DNA from: JBJFGR01 sp051892875
Lineage (GTDB): Bacteria; Pseudomonadota; Gammaproteobacteria; Enterobacterales; Succinivibrionaceae
Assembly (NCBI GenBank): GCA_051892875.1
Contig: JBJFGR010000017.1
Coordinates: 1 to 22,821 of the forward strand
Direction of reading: 5' to 3'
DNA: 22,821 nt
Shown here: one piece after another, positions 1 to 8,098 of the stretch
How the letters are laid out: every line of letters starts with the position of its first letter
Position numbering within the stretch: position 1 is the stretch's first letter
Made by a program: the position numbers and the translations under genes
The notes under the pieces: model-generated
What the model was told of the DNA's origin: nothing
The model's database searches: none
The model's input: the letters and a program-made list of their open reading frames with translations, nothing else

Positions 1-75
1 TTGTATATGCCATAGATCACCTCGTTGGGTGTCCAGGATTATGTCCGCATCCCCTACCCCCATTAATATGCACGA
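1..75 (-). mobile_element. Possible insertion-sequence end with start of a truncated gene
   Basis: This short stretch beyond hldE is visibly richer in G+C than anything else in the window. On the minus strand it contains GGACATAATCCTGGACA, in which GGACA occurs twice. It then has a good Shine-Dalgarno (AGGTGA) and an ATG at position 13, whose reading frame begins Met-Ala-Tyr-Thr and leaves the window. A sudden base-composition change plus a strongly initiated gene at an edge is what an IS boundary often looks like. Only four codons are visible, so no transposase family can be named. The exact boundary with hldE flanking DNA is not resolvable; it lies somewhere in about 50-85. It could instead be an ordinary gene of different composition. 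Confidence 0.35.
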
Positions 76-85
76 ATAACTTTTT

Positions 86-1513
86 CTATTTTTGATTTAA
101 AATTTTATTTACAATATTCGTTGTAGAACAATTATCCTTAAAGCAAAGAACTTTTACTTCTCCATTATTTTCAACAACTTCCTTGTATCCAGCAATATCT
201 TCAGGCTTATAATCACCACCTTTAACTAAAATATTTGGTAATACTTCCGCTATAAGCTCTCTTGGCGTATCTTCCCCAAAAGGAACTACCCAATCAACAG
301 CCGCTAATCCTGCTAATACAGCCATTCTTTGATCTAATGAATTTATAGGACGAGTCGGCCCTTTTAATCTTGAAACTGATTCATCTGTATTTACAGCTAC
401 AATTAATCTATCCCCAAGTGATTTTGCTTGATTTAAATATGCAACATGACCCGCATGAAGTATATCAAAACACCCATTGGTCATTACTACTTTTTCACCT
501 TTAGCTTGAGCAGAACGTACTAAATTTATTAATTGATTTTTATCAACTATATTAATATCACCCACTTCATATGAAACAGTTCTTAATAATTCATCTATTG
601 ATACGGTTGAAGTACCAACCTTACCCACAACTATTCCTGCAGCCTTATTTGCCAAAGAACAAGCATCTGGTAAATCCATTCCTGATGCTAAACATGTGGC
701 CAAGGTCCCTATAACAGTATCACCAGCACCTGTAACATCATAAACTTCTTTAGCTTCAGTTGGTAAAGTAAGAGCATCATATTCTTTACGAATTAATGTC
801 ATTCCTTTTTCGCTTCTAGTTACCAATAAAGAATTAATACCAAATTCAGCAATCAACTTACGACCTTTTAATATTAAATCTTCTTCACTTGTAACCTTAC
901 CAACTACCGCTTCAAATTCACTCATATTAGGCGTTATTAAATCCGCACCTCTATATCTTTCAAAATCAGTGCCTTTAGGATCGATTAAAACTTTTACACA
1001 TGCGTTTTTTGCTATTTCAATCATTCTCTGAACCGAAGCCAAAGCTCCTTTACCATAATCAGATAAAATCATAACTTTAGAGTCATTAATACATTCACGA
1101 ACACGAGCAAGTATTGGAGCTTGATCTACACTCCAAAACCCTTCCTCAAAATCTAAACGTAATAATTGCTGACCTTTACTCAACACACGTAACTTTGTTA
1201 TTGTCGGAAATTTTTCCATTGGTACAAGTTTTGTATTTACTGATTTATCAAATAATAATTTATTTAGTTCTAAAGCAGCATCATCTTTACCAACAAATCC
1301 AATGATTGTACTAGACGCTCCAAGTGATGAGATATTCAAGGCAACATTAGCAGCCCCTCCTGCTCTTACTTCAGTCTTGTTAACTTTTACAACAGGAACC
1401 GGGGCTTCTGGAGAAATACGTGTACTATCTCCTCTAAGATATTTATCTAACATTACATCGCCAACAACTAAAACTTTTGCATCTTTAAAATTTGGTAAAG
1501 ACAATTTATTCAT
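86..1513 (-). CDS. hldE: Bifunctional D-beta-D-heptose 7-phosphate kinase / D-beta-D-heptose 1-phosphate adenylyltransferase
   Basis: Cytoplasmic two-step enzyme making ADP-heptose for the inner core of LPS: it phosphorylates heptose 7-phosphate at C1 and, after a separate phosphatase step, adenylylates heptose 1-phosphate. The 475 residues match full-length HldE (RfaE). The N-terminal half is a ribokinase-like kinase with AGGAANVA near residue 51 and the catalytic GAGD motif at 262-265. The C-terminal half is a nucleotidyltransferase with TNGCFD at 345-350, the HAGH signature at 353-356 and KGGDY at 431-435. Both activities therefore look intact. The ATG at 1513 is preceded by a good AGGAGA Shine-Dalgarno. 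It is a single-gene unit here, followed immediately by the G+C-rich edge sequence. Its presence indicates a heptose-containing LPS, hence a Gram-negative host. Confidence 0.96.
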   Translation of the reverse strand: MNKLSLPNFKDAKVLVVGDVMLDKYLRGDSTRISPEAPVPVVKVNKTEVRAGGAANVALNISSLGASSTIIGFVGKDDAALELNKLLFDKSVNTKLVPMEKFPTITKLRVLSKGQQLLRLDFEEGFWSVDQAPILARVRECINDSKVMILSDYGKGALASVQRMIEIAKNACVKVLIDPKGTDFERYRGADLITPNMSEFEAVVGKVTSEEDLILKGRKLIAEFGINSLLVTRSEKGMTLIRKEYDALTLPTEAKEVYDVTGAGDTVIGTLATCLASGMDLPDACSLANKAAGIVVGKVGTSTVSIDELLRTVSYEVGDINIVDKNQLINLVRSAQAKGEKVVMTNGCFDILHAGHVAYLNQAKSLGDRLIVAVNTDESVSRLKGPTRPINSLDQRMAVLAGLAAVDWVVPFGEDTPRELIAEVLPNILVKGGDYKPEDIAGYKEVVENNGEVKVLCFKDNCSTTNIVNKILNQK

Positions 1514-1542
1514 TACTTTTCTCCTAAACTATTCTGTTGCTA

Positions 1543-1548
1543 ATTATA
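1543..1548 (-). promoter_or_regulatory. Putative -10 element for hldE
   Basis: On the minus strand a perfect TATAAT lies about 30 bases upstream of the hldE ATG, giving a short leader that contains the AGGAGA ribosome site. No convincing -35 hexamer sits at 16-18 bases; the region upstream is only A/T runs. In DNA this AT-rich, TATAAT occurs often by chance, so the call is tentative. Confidence 0.35.
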
Positions 1549-1654
1549 ACGTGTTTTAAAAAAAATATTATTGAATATTTTTTTATATAGAAAGAAACGC
1601 ATTATAGATTACTTTGTTTGTGGAGTATTTATCATTTTTTTTCTAATTAACTTG

Positions 1655-1660
1655 TATAAT
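1655..1660 (+). promoter_or_regulatory. Putative -10 element for the glutaredoxin-related gene
   Basis: A TATAAT lies 30 bases upstream of the ATG at 1690 on the plus strand, followed by an AGAGGT Shine-Dalgarno. The -35 region is T-rich (around 1632) and does not match TTGACA well. Position and leader length make it the likely promoter, since the gene stands alone and diverges from hldE. Confidence 0.4.
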
Positions 1661-1689
1661 AAAACCATCTTTAAACAGAGGTAATAAAA

Positions 1690-2016
1690 ATGTTAAAAAT
1701 AAAAGTTTACGGAAACCCTTCTTGCCCAGATTGCAAAAAACTTCAAGCTTCTATAATGGCTAATGATAATAATATACAAGTTGAAGGTTATGATATAAGC
1801 AATCCCAAAAATCTAAAAGAATTTTTAATATTAAGGGACACTAGAATAGAATTCGCTGATATAAAACTTAAAAATCAAATAGGAATACCTTGTATTATAT
1901 TAGATGATGGGTCAATTACATTTGATTGGGAAAGTATTTTTATAAAAAAAGGATTGTCAGTTGTTAATGATAATGAAGATAATCAAAAATGTAGCATTGA
2001 TGGAAAAAATTGCTGA
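1690..2016 (+). CDS. Glutaredoxin-related protein (COG4545-like)
   Basis: Small thioredoxin-fold redox protein, 108 residues, the only accepted plus-strand gene here. It begins with a beta strand and a CPDC active site (Cys12, Cys15). Further on it carries the segment LRDTR followed by QIGIP (about 49-67), where Pro67 is the expected cis-proline next to Cys68. This pattern fits the COG4545 glutaredoxin-related family rather than classical GrxA, which has a CPYC site. The C-terminus has a further Cys pair, Cys101 and Cys108, in a short polar tail; this may be a second redox pair or a metal site. The substrate is unknown. Cytoplasmic: no signal peptide. The start is fixed by AGAGGT nine bases upstream. 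It ends convergently with the exporter operon at a shared hairpin. Confidence 0.8.
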   Translation: MLKIKVYGNPSCPDCKKLQASIMANDNNIQVEGYDISNPKNLKEFLILRDTRIEFADIKLKNQIGIPCIILDDGSITFDWESIFIKKGLSVVNDNEDNQKCSIDGKNC

Positions 2017-2032
2017 TAATATAAAAATAGTT

Positions 2033-2060
2033 GCACTTGTTTTGATAACAAGTGCTTTTT
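2033..2060 (+). terminator. Rho-independent terminator after the glutaredoxin-related gene
   Basis: Perfect 8-base stem GCACTTGT / ACAAGTGC with a 7-base loop, followed on the plus strand by TTTTTGTTT. It begins 16 bases after the glutaredoxin stop codon. On the minus strand the same hairpin is followed after five bases by a weaker T run, so it may also stop transcripts of the exporter operon that ends at 2063. Confidence 0.75.
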
Positions 2061-2062
2061 GT

Positions 2063-3205
2063 TTAATTAACTTTTTGTTTACGAGCACCTAAATTAATAA
2101 CACTTATAATACTTTCATTTTGCTCAATAATTCTAGATCTTTTTAGATAAAAATTAACTAATTCATCAGGATTATACTTTTTGTTTTTATCAAAGTATTC
2201 TTTTATTAAAATTATAGATTCCGAACCCAATATTCCAGCAAAATCATTATTTTCAACAATATTATAAGCTATTAATTTTTTTACAATTGGGGTGTTCATA
2301 TTTATACTAATAGCATTTATAGTGTAATCATAATTTTTTTGCTTTATATTAGGATTATTCAAAACTTCAGTTCCATAAATAACTCTAGGTACTGTTGGAA
2401 ATTCATTAAATAATTCAAATAACTCTGAAAGTTCATTATATGCCCCTGTGAAAAACACCGCATCTATTTTATGATTTTGTAAATAAATCTTTATCATTGC
2501 GTGAATCTTTTCATACTTAAAAATTCCATTATAATTTACCCTATAAAACGATTTGATTTTATCATTTACATGCCCCTGACTCTCTAATTCAGAACTAATC
2601 ATTCCACCGTAATCAGTAATTTCAGGACTTATTATCAAAACATTACTAATATTATGTTCGTTCATATGACTTAAAATAACATTTGACAATCTCTTTATTG
2701 AAGGAATAATAGTTGCAAAATTATTATTTTCTAAAAAAGGCAAATTATCCAAATAAACAGACAAAGATGATAATAATGGAACACCTGCAAAATGAGTTAG
2801 AGCTCTCGTGGATTTAATATGTGCAGCATGAAAAGGACCTAAGCATACTGCAACGTCTGGCGGTGTACATACATCCTGTACTTCTGCTAAGTATTCTGGT
2901 ACTGATGCTGAAACCTTACGTTCTACCAAAACTATTTTTTTTGAGTTTAAACCTCCCTTGCTATTAATAATATTTATATTTTTTTTGATGCTTTCAACCG
3001 CCCTAAGCTCAAAAATATCATTTGGATTATAAACAACTGCAAATTTTAAATAATTACTAGAATTAACTTTGTCTATTCGTAATGCCTTTTTTTCATATAT
3101 ATAATCTCTATCAAAAGCATTTTCATAATCAAAAAAAAACAAGCTTTTCAATACAAAAAACAGTAAAAAAACACTTAATATACCAATTATCCAATTCTTT
3201 ATCAT
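2063..3205 (-). CDS. Membrane-anchored type I periplasmic-binding-protein homologue (Leu/Ile/Val-binding-like)
   Basis: A 380-residue protein resembling amino-acid receptor/solute-binding proteins of the type I periplasmic fold (LivJ/LivK-like). The clearest family signature is the INSKGGLNSKKI segment near residues 80-91, normally 'NaaGGinGr'. Alternating alpha/beta segments follow, including an ISPEITDYGGM region where the second lobe begins. The N-terminus has one hydrophobic segment (about 5-25) with no lipobox cysteine and no obvious signal-peptidase site, so it is probably tethered to the inner membrane facing the periplasm. Its ATG overlaps the stop of the upstream ABC exporter gene by 4 bases, so it is translationally coupled to an export system rather than to an importer. 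No importer permeases are present. Ligand and role are unknown; a sensor or accessory function for the exporter is inference. Confidence 0.65.
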   Translation of the reverse strand: MIKNWIIGILSVFLLFFVLKSLFFFDYENAFDRDYIYEKKALRIDKVNSSNYLKFAVVYNPNDIFELRAVESIKKNINIINSKGGLNSKKIVLVERKVSASVPEYLAEVQDVCTPPDVAVCLGPFHAAHIKSTRALTHFAGVPLLSSLSVYLDNLPFLENNNFATIIPSIKRLSNVILSHMNEHNISNVLIISPEITDYGGMISSELESQGHVNDKIKSFYRVNYNGIFKYEKIHAMIKIYLQNHKIDAVFFTGAYNELSELFELFNEFPTVPRVIYGTEVLNNPNIKQKNYDYTINAISINMNTPIVKKLIAYNIVENNDFAGILGSESIILIKEYFDKNKKYNPDELVNFYLKRSRIIEQNESIISVINLGARKQKVN

Positions 3206-5937
3206 TTATCTTTATCCTCGATTAATTGTCTCATTACTAATTTTTTGAACAAACCACCTTTTTCCATTAATTCTCTATAATTGCCATTTTCCACACATTT
3301 ACCTTTATCTAATACATAAATACGATCAGCATTTACAACTGTTGATAATCTATGAGCCACAACTATTCTTGTTACATTTAATTTTTCTAAATTTTCTTGA
3401 AGTAATGTTTGTGAAATATTATCTAAAGCACTAGTCGCTTCATCCATTATAATTACACTTGGATTACCAATTAATGCCCTTGCAATTAAAATTCTCTGCT
3501 GTTGTCCCCCTGAAATATTATCAGAACTAACAATAGTATGTATATTCATTGGTAACTTCTCTATTTCATCCCAAAGACCTACTTGTTTTAAAGCTTGTTT
3601 TGCTTCTAATATGCCATAAGATGTGCCCAAAATAACATTATCCAAAATACTTCCTGCTACAATTTTACTATTTTGTAATATAACACCTAAAAGGCTTCTA
3701 ACTGAGGAAATATCAATATTTGATATTTCTTTTCCATCATAATAAATCCCACCTATCGAAGTTTTTACAAAACCAAGAAGCAATTTTATCAATGTTGTTT
3801 TTCCAGAACCCGATCCACCTACTATTGCAACAAAGTCACCTGGTCTTACTTCCATATTAATATTTTGTAATACAAAAGGGGTATTATCATCATATTTAAA
3901 ACTGACATTTACTATATTTATAGCACCTTCTAATCTACTAATAACAGGCAACTTTTGGTGATTTTCTGACGTTGTTTTTAATATCGGTAATATACTTTCA
4001 AAATCTGCTTTTATATAAAATAAATCTTTAAATGATGAAGTTGCTTTTACTAATCCTTTCTGAAAATACCAATAGGATACCAAAAATGCTATAAAAGATG
4101 ATACCATTATGGAGTTTGTTTCAGAAACTCCCACAAAAGCCACAAAACAAAAAACAACTAATAAAGGATATATTTTATTGATTATATCCAAAACATAACG
4201 ATAAAAACTTACATCATATTCTAATTGCATACTGATAGCAAAAGGCTCAAAAAAACGAGATATTACTCTAGAACTTGCATTAGATGATTTTATTTTTTCA
4301 ATACCATTTATAAATTGAGTCATTATCCCAGATAATTCACTATTTAGTTTACTTTTATTTCTGATTATCGGATATAATTGAAACATTAATACAAAATAAA
4401 TGATTAAATAAAAAAAATAAGTTAATAAGGCTATAAAAGCAAGTGTTGAATGAAGAAATAACATTACTATAAAACTCATTAATCCGACGCTTAAGCCTAC
4501 AACTAATTTAAAAATTAGAGGAAAAATTCCATTTTGAATAGTATTTGTTCCCAAAATACGATTAACTAAATCACCATATTCAAATTTTTGCAAATCTTCT
4601 ATTTTCATACGCAGAACTTTATCAAATATAGCCACCTGAAAACGCTCGTAGTATAAAGAATTAAAAAATTCAATCATCAATTTTGGAACAATAGAAAAAC
4701 CTATATTACAAATAGCTAATAACATTACAAAAATAGTTAATTCTATTATATCTGTGGTTAACCCCATTGGTATTAATCTACCAATAACGTACTTTGTTAC
4801 TAAAGGTAATACAATGCTAAAAAAAGTAGTAAAAATACTTAAAAAAGCCAATAACCAAAAAAATTTTGATAGATACCTAAAAAAGAATTTAAAAAGTCCC
4901 TTATAGGTATATATATCATCATCAAATGTTTCATAAAAAATATAAGCTGCTCTATGAAAAATATCTTTATTTTCAGAAGTTAAATAAATAGTATCTCCCG
5001 TTTGAACATCTTCAAAAAACTTTTTATTAGGCTTTAATGTTAAAATAACGGCATGAACATCATCTAATTCATTTTTTGATAACTTTGTTTTATTTTCAAT
5101 ATTTGGATAAATAAATGCTAGCAATGTTCGAGAAGATTCTTTATAAAAATCATCATGTAAACTTATTTTTCTGATTCTTAAATTATTTTCCTTAGCAAAT
5201 ATTTCCAATCTTTTGCTTATTGATAAACGATGATTTGTTAAAATATCATAATGGTGTTTTCCATTTAAATGGTATATAGAACAAATTTTTTTCACAGATT
5301 GAAGTAATGAAACATCTTGATTATTTGATACTTTATTTTCAATTTGTATATTATCTAAAATTATATTTTCATTGATTTTTAAGCCAACAATTTTTCCAAT
5401 ATTTTTTAGTTTATAATGAAAATCTTTATTAATTTGAATAGCATTCCAATTTTTTAATTCATTGGTATTTACTTCTTCTGCGTATAACATCTTCACTATA
5501 AATGAGTATATATTTCCTTTTCTTTTACAAAAATCAATAAATTCATCAACGTTAGAAGCCAAAGAATTTACAATATTAAAATAAGAAGACAATGATAGAT
5601 AAATGCTTCTTAAAAACTTATCTTCACAACTATCTAAAAAAATATCCGTTATTTCTTCCAACTCAACATCTGTTTCAGACACCACATCTAAAATACCATA
5701 AACAGATTTTGTAATATTTGTATTTTTCAACACGTCGGAAAAATCAAACCAATTATTTTCTGGTATCAAAATAGTATCACCGTCTTTCAATTGACATAAA
5801 AAGGTTTTTACAAAAAGAGTATCTTCTTCGTATACATTAAAAAAAATATTTACCTTTCCTTTATTTACGGAATAAGGCTTGCTTTGGATTACATTCAACA
5901 AATTCTGTTGTTGTGAAAAACTTAATCTATTCATCAT
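3202..5937 (-). CDS. NHLP-type bacteriocin export ABC transporter, permease/ATPase subunit without peptidase domain
   Basis: Inner-membrane ABC half-transporter of about 911 residues, matching the second ABC protein of NHLP/NHLM RiPP export modules. An unusually long N-terminal region (about 1-345) is soluble and has no motif I can name. A six-helix membrane domain follows (about 350-630), then a nucleotide-binding domain with Walker A GGSGSGKTT (about 707-715), signature ISGGQ (about 808-812), Walker B VIIMDE (about 828-833) and an AHRLST H-loop. The ATPase looks competent. A TTG at 5949 is in frame, but the tandem ATG at 5937/5934 with GAGG six bases upstream is the better start; it overlaps the preceding gene's stop by 11 bases. 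It presumably pairs with the C39-peptidase transporter upstream to form the exporter. Confidence 0.85.
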   Translation of the reverse strand: MMNRLSFSQQQNLLNVIQSKPYSVNKGKVNIFFNVYEEDTLFVKTFLCQLKDGDTILIPENNWFDFSDVLKNTNITKSVYGILDVVSETDVELEEITDIFLDSCEDKFLRSIYLSLSSYFNIVNSLASNVDEFIDFCKRKGNIYSFIVKMLYAEEVNTNELKNWNAIQINKDFHYKLKNIGKIVGLKINENIILDNIQIENKVSNNQDVSLLQSVKKICSIYHLNGKHHYDILTNHRLSISKRLEIFAKENNLRIRKISLHDDFYKESSRTLLAFIYPNIENKTKLSKNELDDVHAVILTLKPNKKFFEDVQTGDTIYLTSENKDIFHRAAYIFYETFDDDIYTYKGLFKFFFRYLSKFFWLLAFLSIFTTFFSIVLPLVTKYVIGRLIPMGLTTDIIELTIFVMLLAICNIGFSIVPKLMIEFFNSLYYERFQVAIFDKVLRMKIEDLQKFEYGDLVNRILGTNTIQNGIFPLIFKLVVGLSVGLMSFIVMLFLHSTLAFIALLTYFFYLIIYFVLMFQLYPIIRNKSKLNSELSGIMTQFINGIEKIKSSNASSRVISRFFEPFAISMQLEYDVSFYRYVLDIINKIYPLLVVFCFVAFVGVSETNSIMVSSFIAFLVSYWYFQKGLVKATSSFKDLFYIKADFESILPILKTTSENHQKLPVISRLEGAINIVNVSFKYDDNTPFVLQNINMEVRPGDFVAIVGGSGSGKTTLIKLLLGFVKTSIGGIYYDGKEISNIDISSVRSLLGVILQNSKIVAGSILDNVILGTSYGILEAKQALKQVGLWDEIEKLPMNIHTIVSSDNISGGQQQRILIARALIGNPSVIIMDEATSALDNISQTLLQENLEKLNVTRIVVAHRLSTVVNADRIYVLDKGKCVENGNYRELMEKGGLFKKLVMRQLIEDKDK

Positions 5938-8089
5938 AATAATCCTCAAGCAACATCAATTTTTTAAACAAACCATTATTTTTCATCAATTCTTCATAAG
6001 TACCTTGCTCACAAATTCTCCCTTTATCTAAAACTATAATATGTTCAACATCACGTATGGTACTTAATCTATGAGCAATAATAATAGTTGCACAACCTTT
6101 TCTTCTAATAGCACAATCTATTGATTTTTCTGTTGTGGTATCTAAAGCACTCGTTGCTTCATCTAACACTAGTAAAGAAGGATCTCTTAAAAATACTCTT
6201 GCGATTTCAAAACGCTGAACTTGACCTCCTGAAAAATTTTTTCCACCTTCTAAAACTTCCAAATTTATAGCATTACCTCTAGAAACAAGTTCTCTTTCTA
6301 AAGAAGCATCTCTTAGAGCTTTTTGAACTGAAAAATTATCTATCTTAGGATCAAAAAAACCTATATTTTCACCAACTGTTCCAGAAAATAAAATAACATT
6401 TTGATCAACACTTCCTACCATTTGATAATATTCATATTCTGAAAAATCTCTAACATTATGATTATTTAAAAAAATCTCCCCACTTGTCGGATGTAAAATA
6501 CCACTAATTATTTTTGCAATGGTACTTTTTCCTGAACCAGATGCTCCCACTATTGCTAAACGTTGACCAGGAGATACTTTAAATGAAATATCATGTAAAA
6601 CTTCTTCTGAATATTTGTTATATGAAAAAGAAACGTTCTTAAATTCAAAAAAAGCATAAGGTCTTATCATTGAAAGATCAGGAACATTTTTATATGAAAA
6701 AAATGTATCTTTTTCATAATGATAAGTATCATTAACTTTTGCTATTTGAACTTTCATGAATTGAATTACAGAGAGTTTAGTTACCAATGCAGTAAATGGA
6801 GAAATAAAAGAACCGCATAAAATTACAAAACCTAATAGCTGACCTACAGTTAAAGCTCCTTTAACTATTAGTAGTGAACCCATACTTAAAACAAGCATAC
6901 TTCCAATAACACTAAAAACACAAGGTACTACTTGCATATAAATGTTGTAATAATTTAAGTTTAGTTGCTTTCCAATATACTCTGACAGTTCATCCACCCA
7001 AGTTATAAAAACAGAGTCCTCCTTACCACTAGCTTTTATATTTTCAAGTGATTCCAAATTCATCAAAACTAAATTTTGTAATTTCGATTTATCAGCCATT
7101 ATACTTTTATTTAATAATATTTTTCTATTTACAAATATTATTATGAAAAAAACATCTATAGCTAAAAATAGAAAAGTTACCAAAGTTAATAGTGGATTAA
7201 TTAATAACAAAACAAAAAAAATAAATATCGCTGAAAATATTTCAAAAAAATACTTGATTACAATACTAAATATCTTACGAGATAAAATAGAATTTAAACT
7301 TATTCGCAAATGTATATCAGACGTTCCTCTTTGTGTAAAAAAACTAATAGGAAGTTTGAATAAGTAATTTAACATATCAACAGTTCGATTTATGGATAAA
7401 AATATTTCCCCACGGCATAAAGCAAGATTATACAAAGAACTTAATACTATCTGAATAATAATGATGATAATAAAAATCATTAACATCGATATTATCCAAT
7501 TACCTTTAACAGGCATAATATAATCAATAAATAACTGCATAAGTAGCGGTATACTAATACTTGGTATAACTAATAAAAAATTACACCACAATATCGTATA
7601 CAATATTGATTTTAATCCTTTAGTCATACTCCATACATCTGTAAAGTTATTGTTTTCTTTTCCTCCTTCTAAAAATTTGGGAGTTTTCTCAAAACATAGA
7701 ACAACCCCTGTAAAACATTTTTCAATGGTATCTGCATCTAAAATAACTCTACCAATAGCAGGATCATTTATATAATATTTTTTATTTTTTGAACACCCCT
7801 CAAAAACAACCCAATGTTCAAAATTCCAAAATAATATTGATGGTCCTTTTTGATTAACTAAATCATCTAGTGTTATTTTATAAGCTTTGCATTCTAAACC
7901 ATAATCACGAGCAACTTTTAAAATATTGGAAGCCTTAGTTCCATTATTAGAAACACCACATTCTTCTCTTAGTTTTTCAAGGGAAACAAATCTTCCATAA
8001 TATTTTAAAATCATTGACAAACAAGCAGCACCACATTCTGTTCGTTCCATTTGTAAAGTTGTAGATGTATGATATATTTTATTATTCAT
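5927..8089 (-). CDS. NHLP-type bacteriocin export ABC transporter with C39 peptidase domain
   Basis: A peptidase-containing ABC transporter (720 residues) that cuts double-glycine leader peptides and exports the product. The N-terminal C39 domain (about 1-140) has Gln13, the catalytic Cys19 in ECGAAC, His92 in FEHWVV and Asp109 in INDPAIGR, so the protease triad and oxyanion residue are all present. Membrane segments lie at about 165-440. The ATPase domain has Walker A GASGSGKST (515-523), signature FSGGQ (619-623), Walker B LLVLDE (639-644) and the H-loop histidine at 673. The domain order matches the first ABC protein of NHLP/NHLM clusters. The ATG at 8089 follows the HlyD-like stop by 9 bases; the ribosome site is poor (an A run), which suggests translational coupling. 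Confidence 0.88.
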   Translation of the reverse strand: MNNKIYHTSTTLQMERTECGAACLSMILKYYGRFVSLEKLREECGVSNNGTKASNILKVARDYGLECKAYKITLDDLVNQKGPSILFWNFEHWVVFEGCSKNKKYYINDPAIGRVILDADTIEKCFTGVVLCFEKTPKFLEGGKENNNFTDVWSMTKGLKSILYTILWCNFLLVIPSISIPLLMQLFIDYIMPVKGNWIISMLMIFIIIIIIQIVLSSLYNLALCRGEIFLSINRTVDMLNYLFKLPISFFTQRGTSDIHLRISLNSILSRKIFSIVIKYFFEIFSAIFIFFVLLLINPLLTLVTFLFLAIDVFFIIIFVNRKILLNKSIMADKSKLQNLVLMNLESLENIKASGKEDSVFITWVDELSEYIGKQLNLNYYNIYMQVVPCVFSVIGSMLVLSMGSLLIVKGALTVGQLLGFVILCGSFISPFTALVTKLSVIQFMKVQIAKVNDTYHYEKDTFFSYKNVPDLSMIRPYAFFEFKNVSFSYNKYSEEVLHDISFKVSPGQRLAIVGASGSGKSTIAKIISGILHPTSGEIFLNNHNVRDFSEYEYYQMVGSVDQNVILFSGTVGENIGFFDPKIDNFSVQKALRDASLERELVSRGNAINLEVLEGGKNFSGGQVQRFEIARVFLRDPSLLVLDEATSALDTTTEKSIDCAIRRKGCATIIIAHRLSTIRDVEHIIVLDKGRICEQGTYEELMKNNGLFKKLMLLEDYYDE

Positions 8090-8098
8090 TTTTTTTGC

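Noticed and set aside
1302..1559. Plus-strand open frame of 85 codons over the hldE start
   Set aside because: It lies antisense to the conserved N-terminus of hldE, has no ribosome site and no recognisable protein features.
7143..7367. Plus-strand lysine-rich frame of 74 codons inside the C39 ABC transporter gene, considered as a precursor peptide
   Set aside because: It is antisense to conserved membrane-domain codons, its composition reflects A/T-rich complement sequence, and it has no GG leader site.
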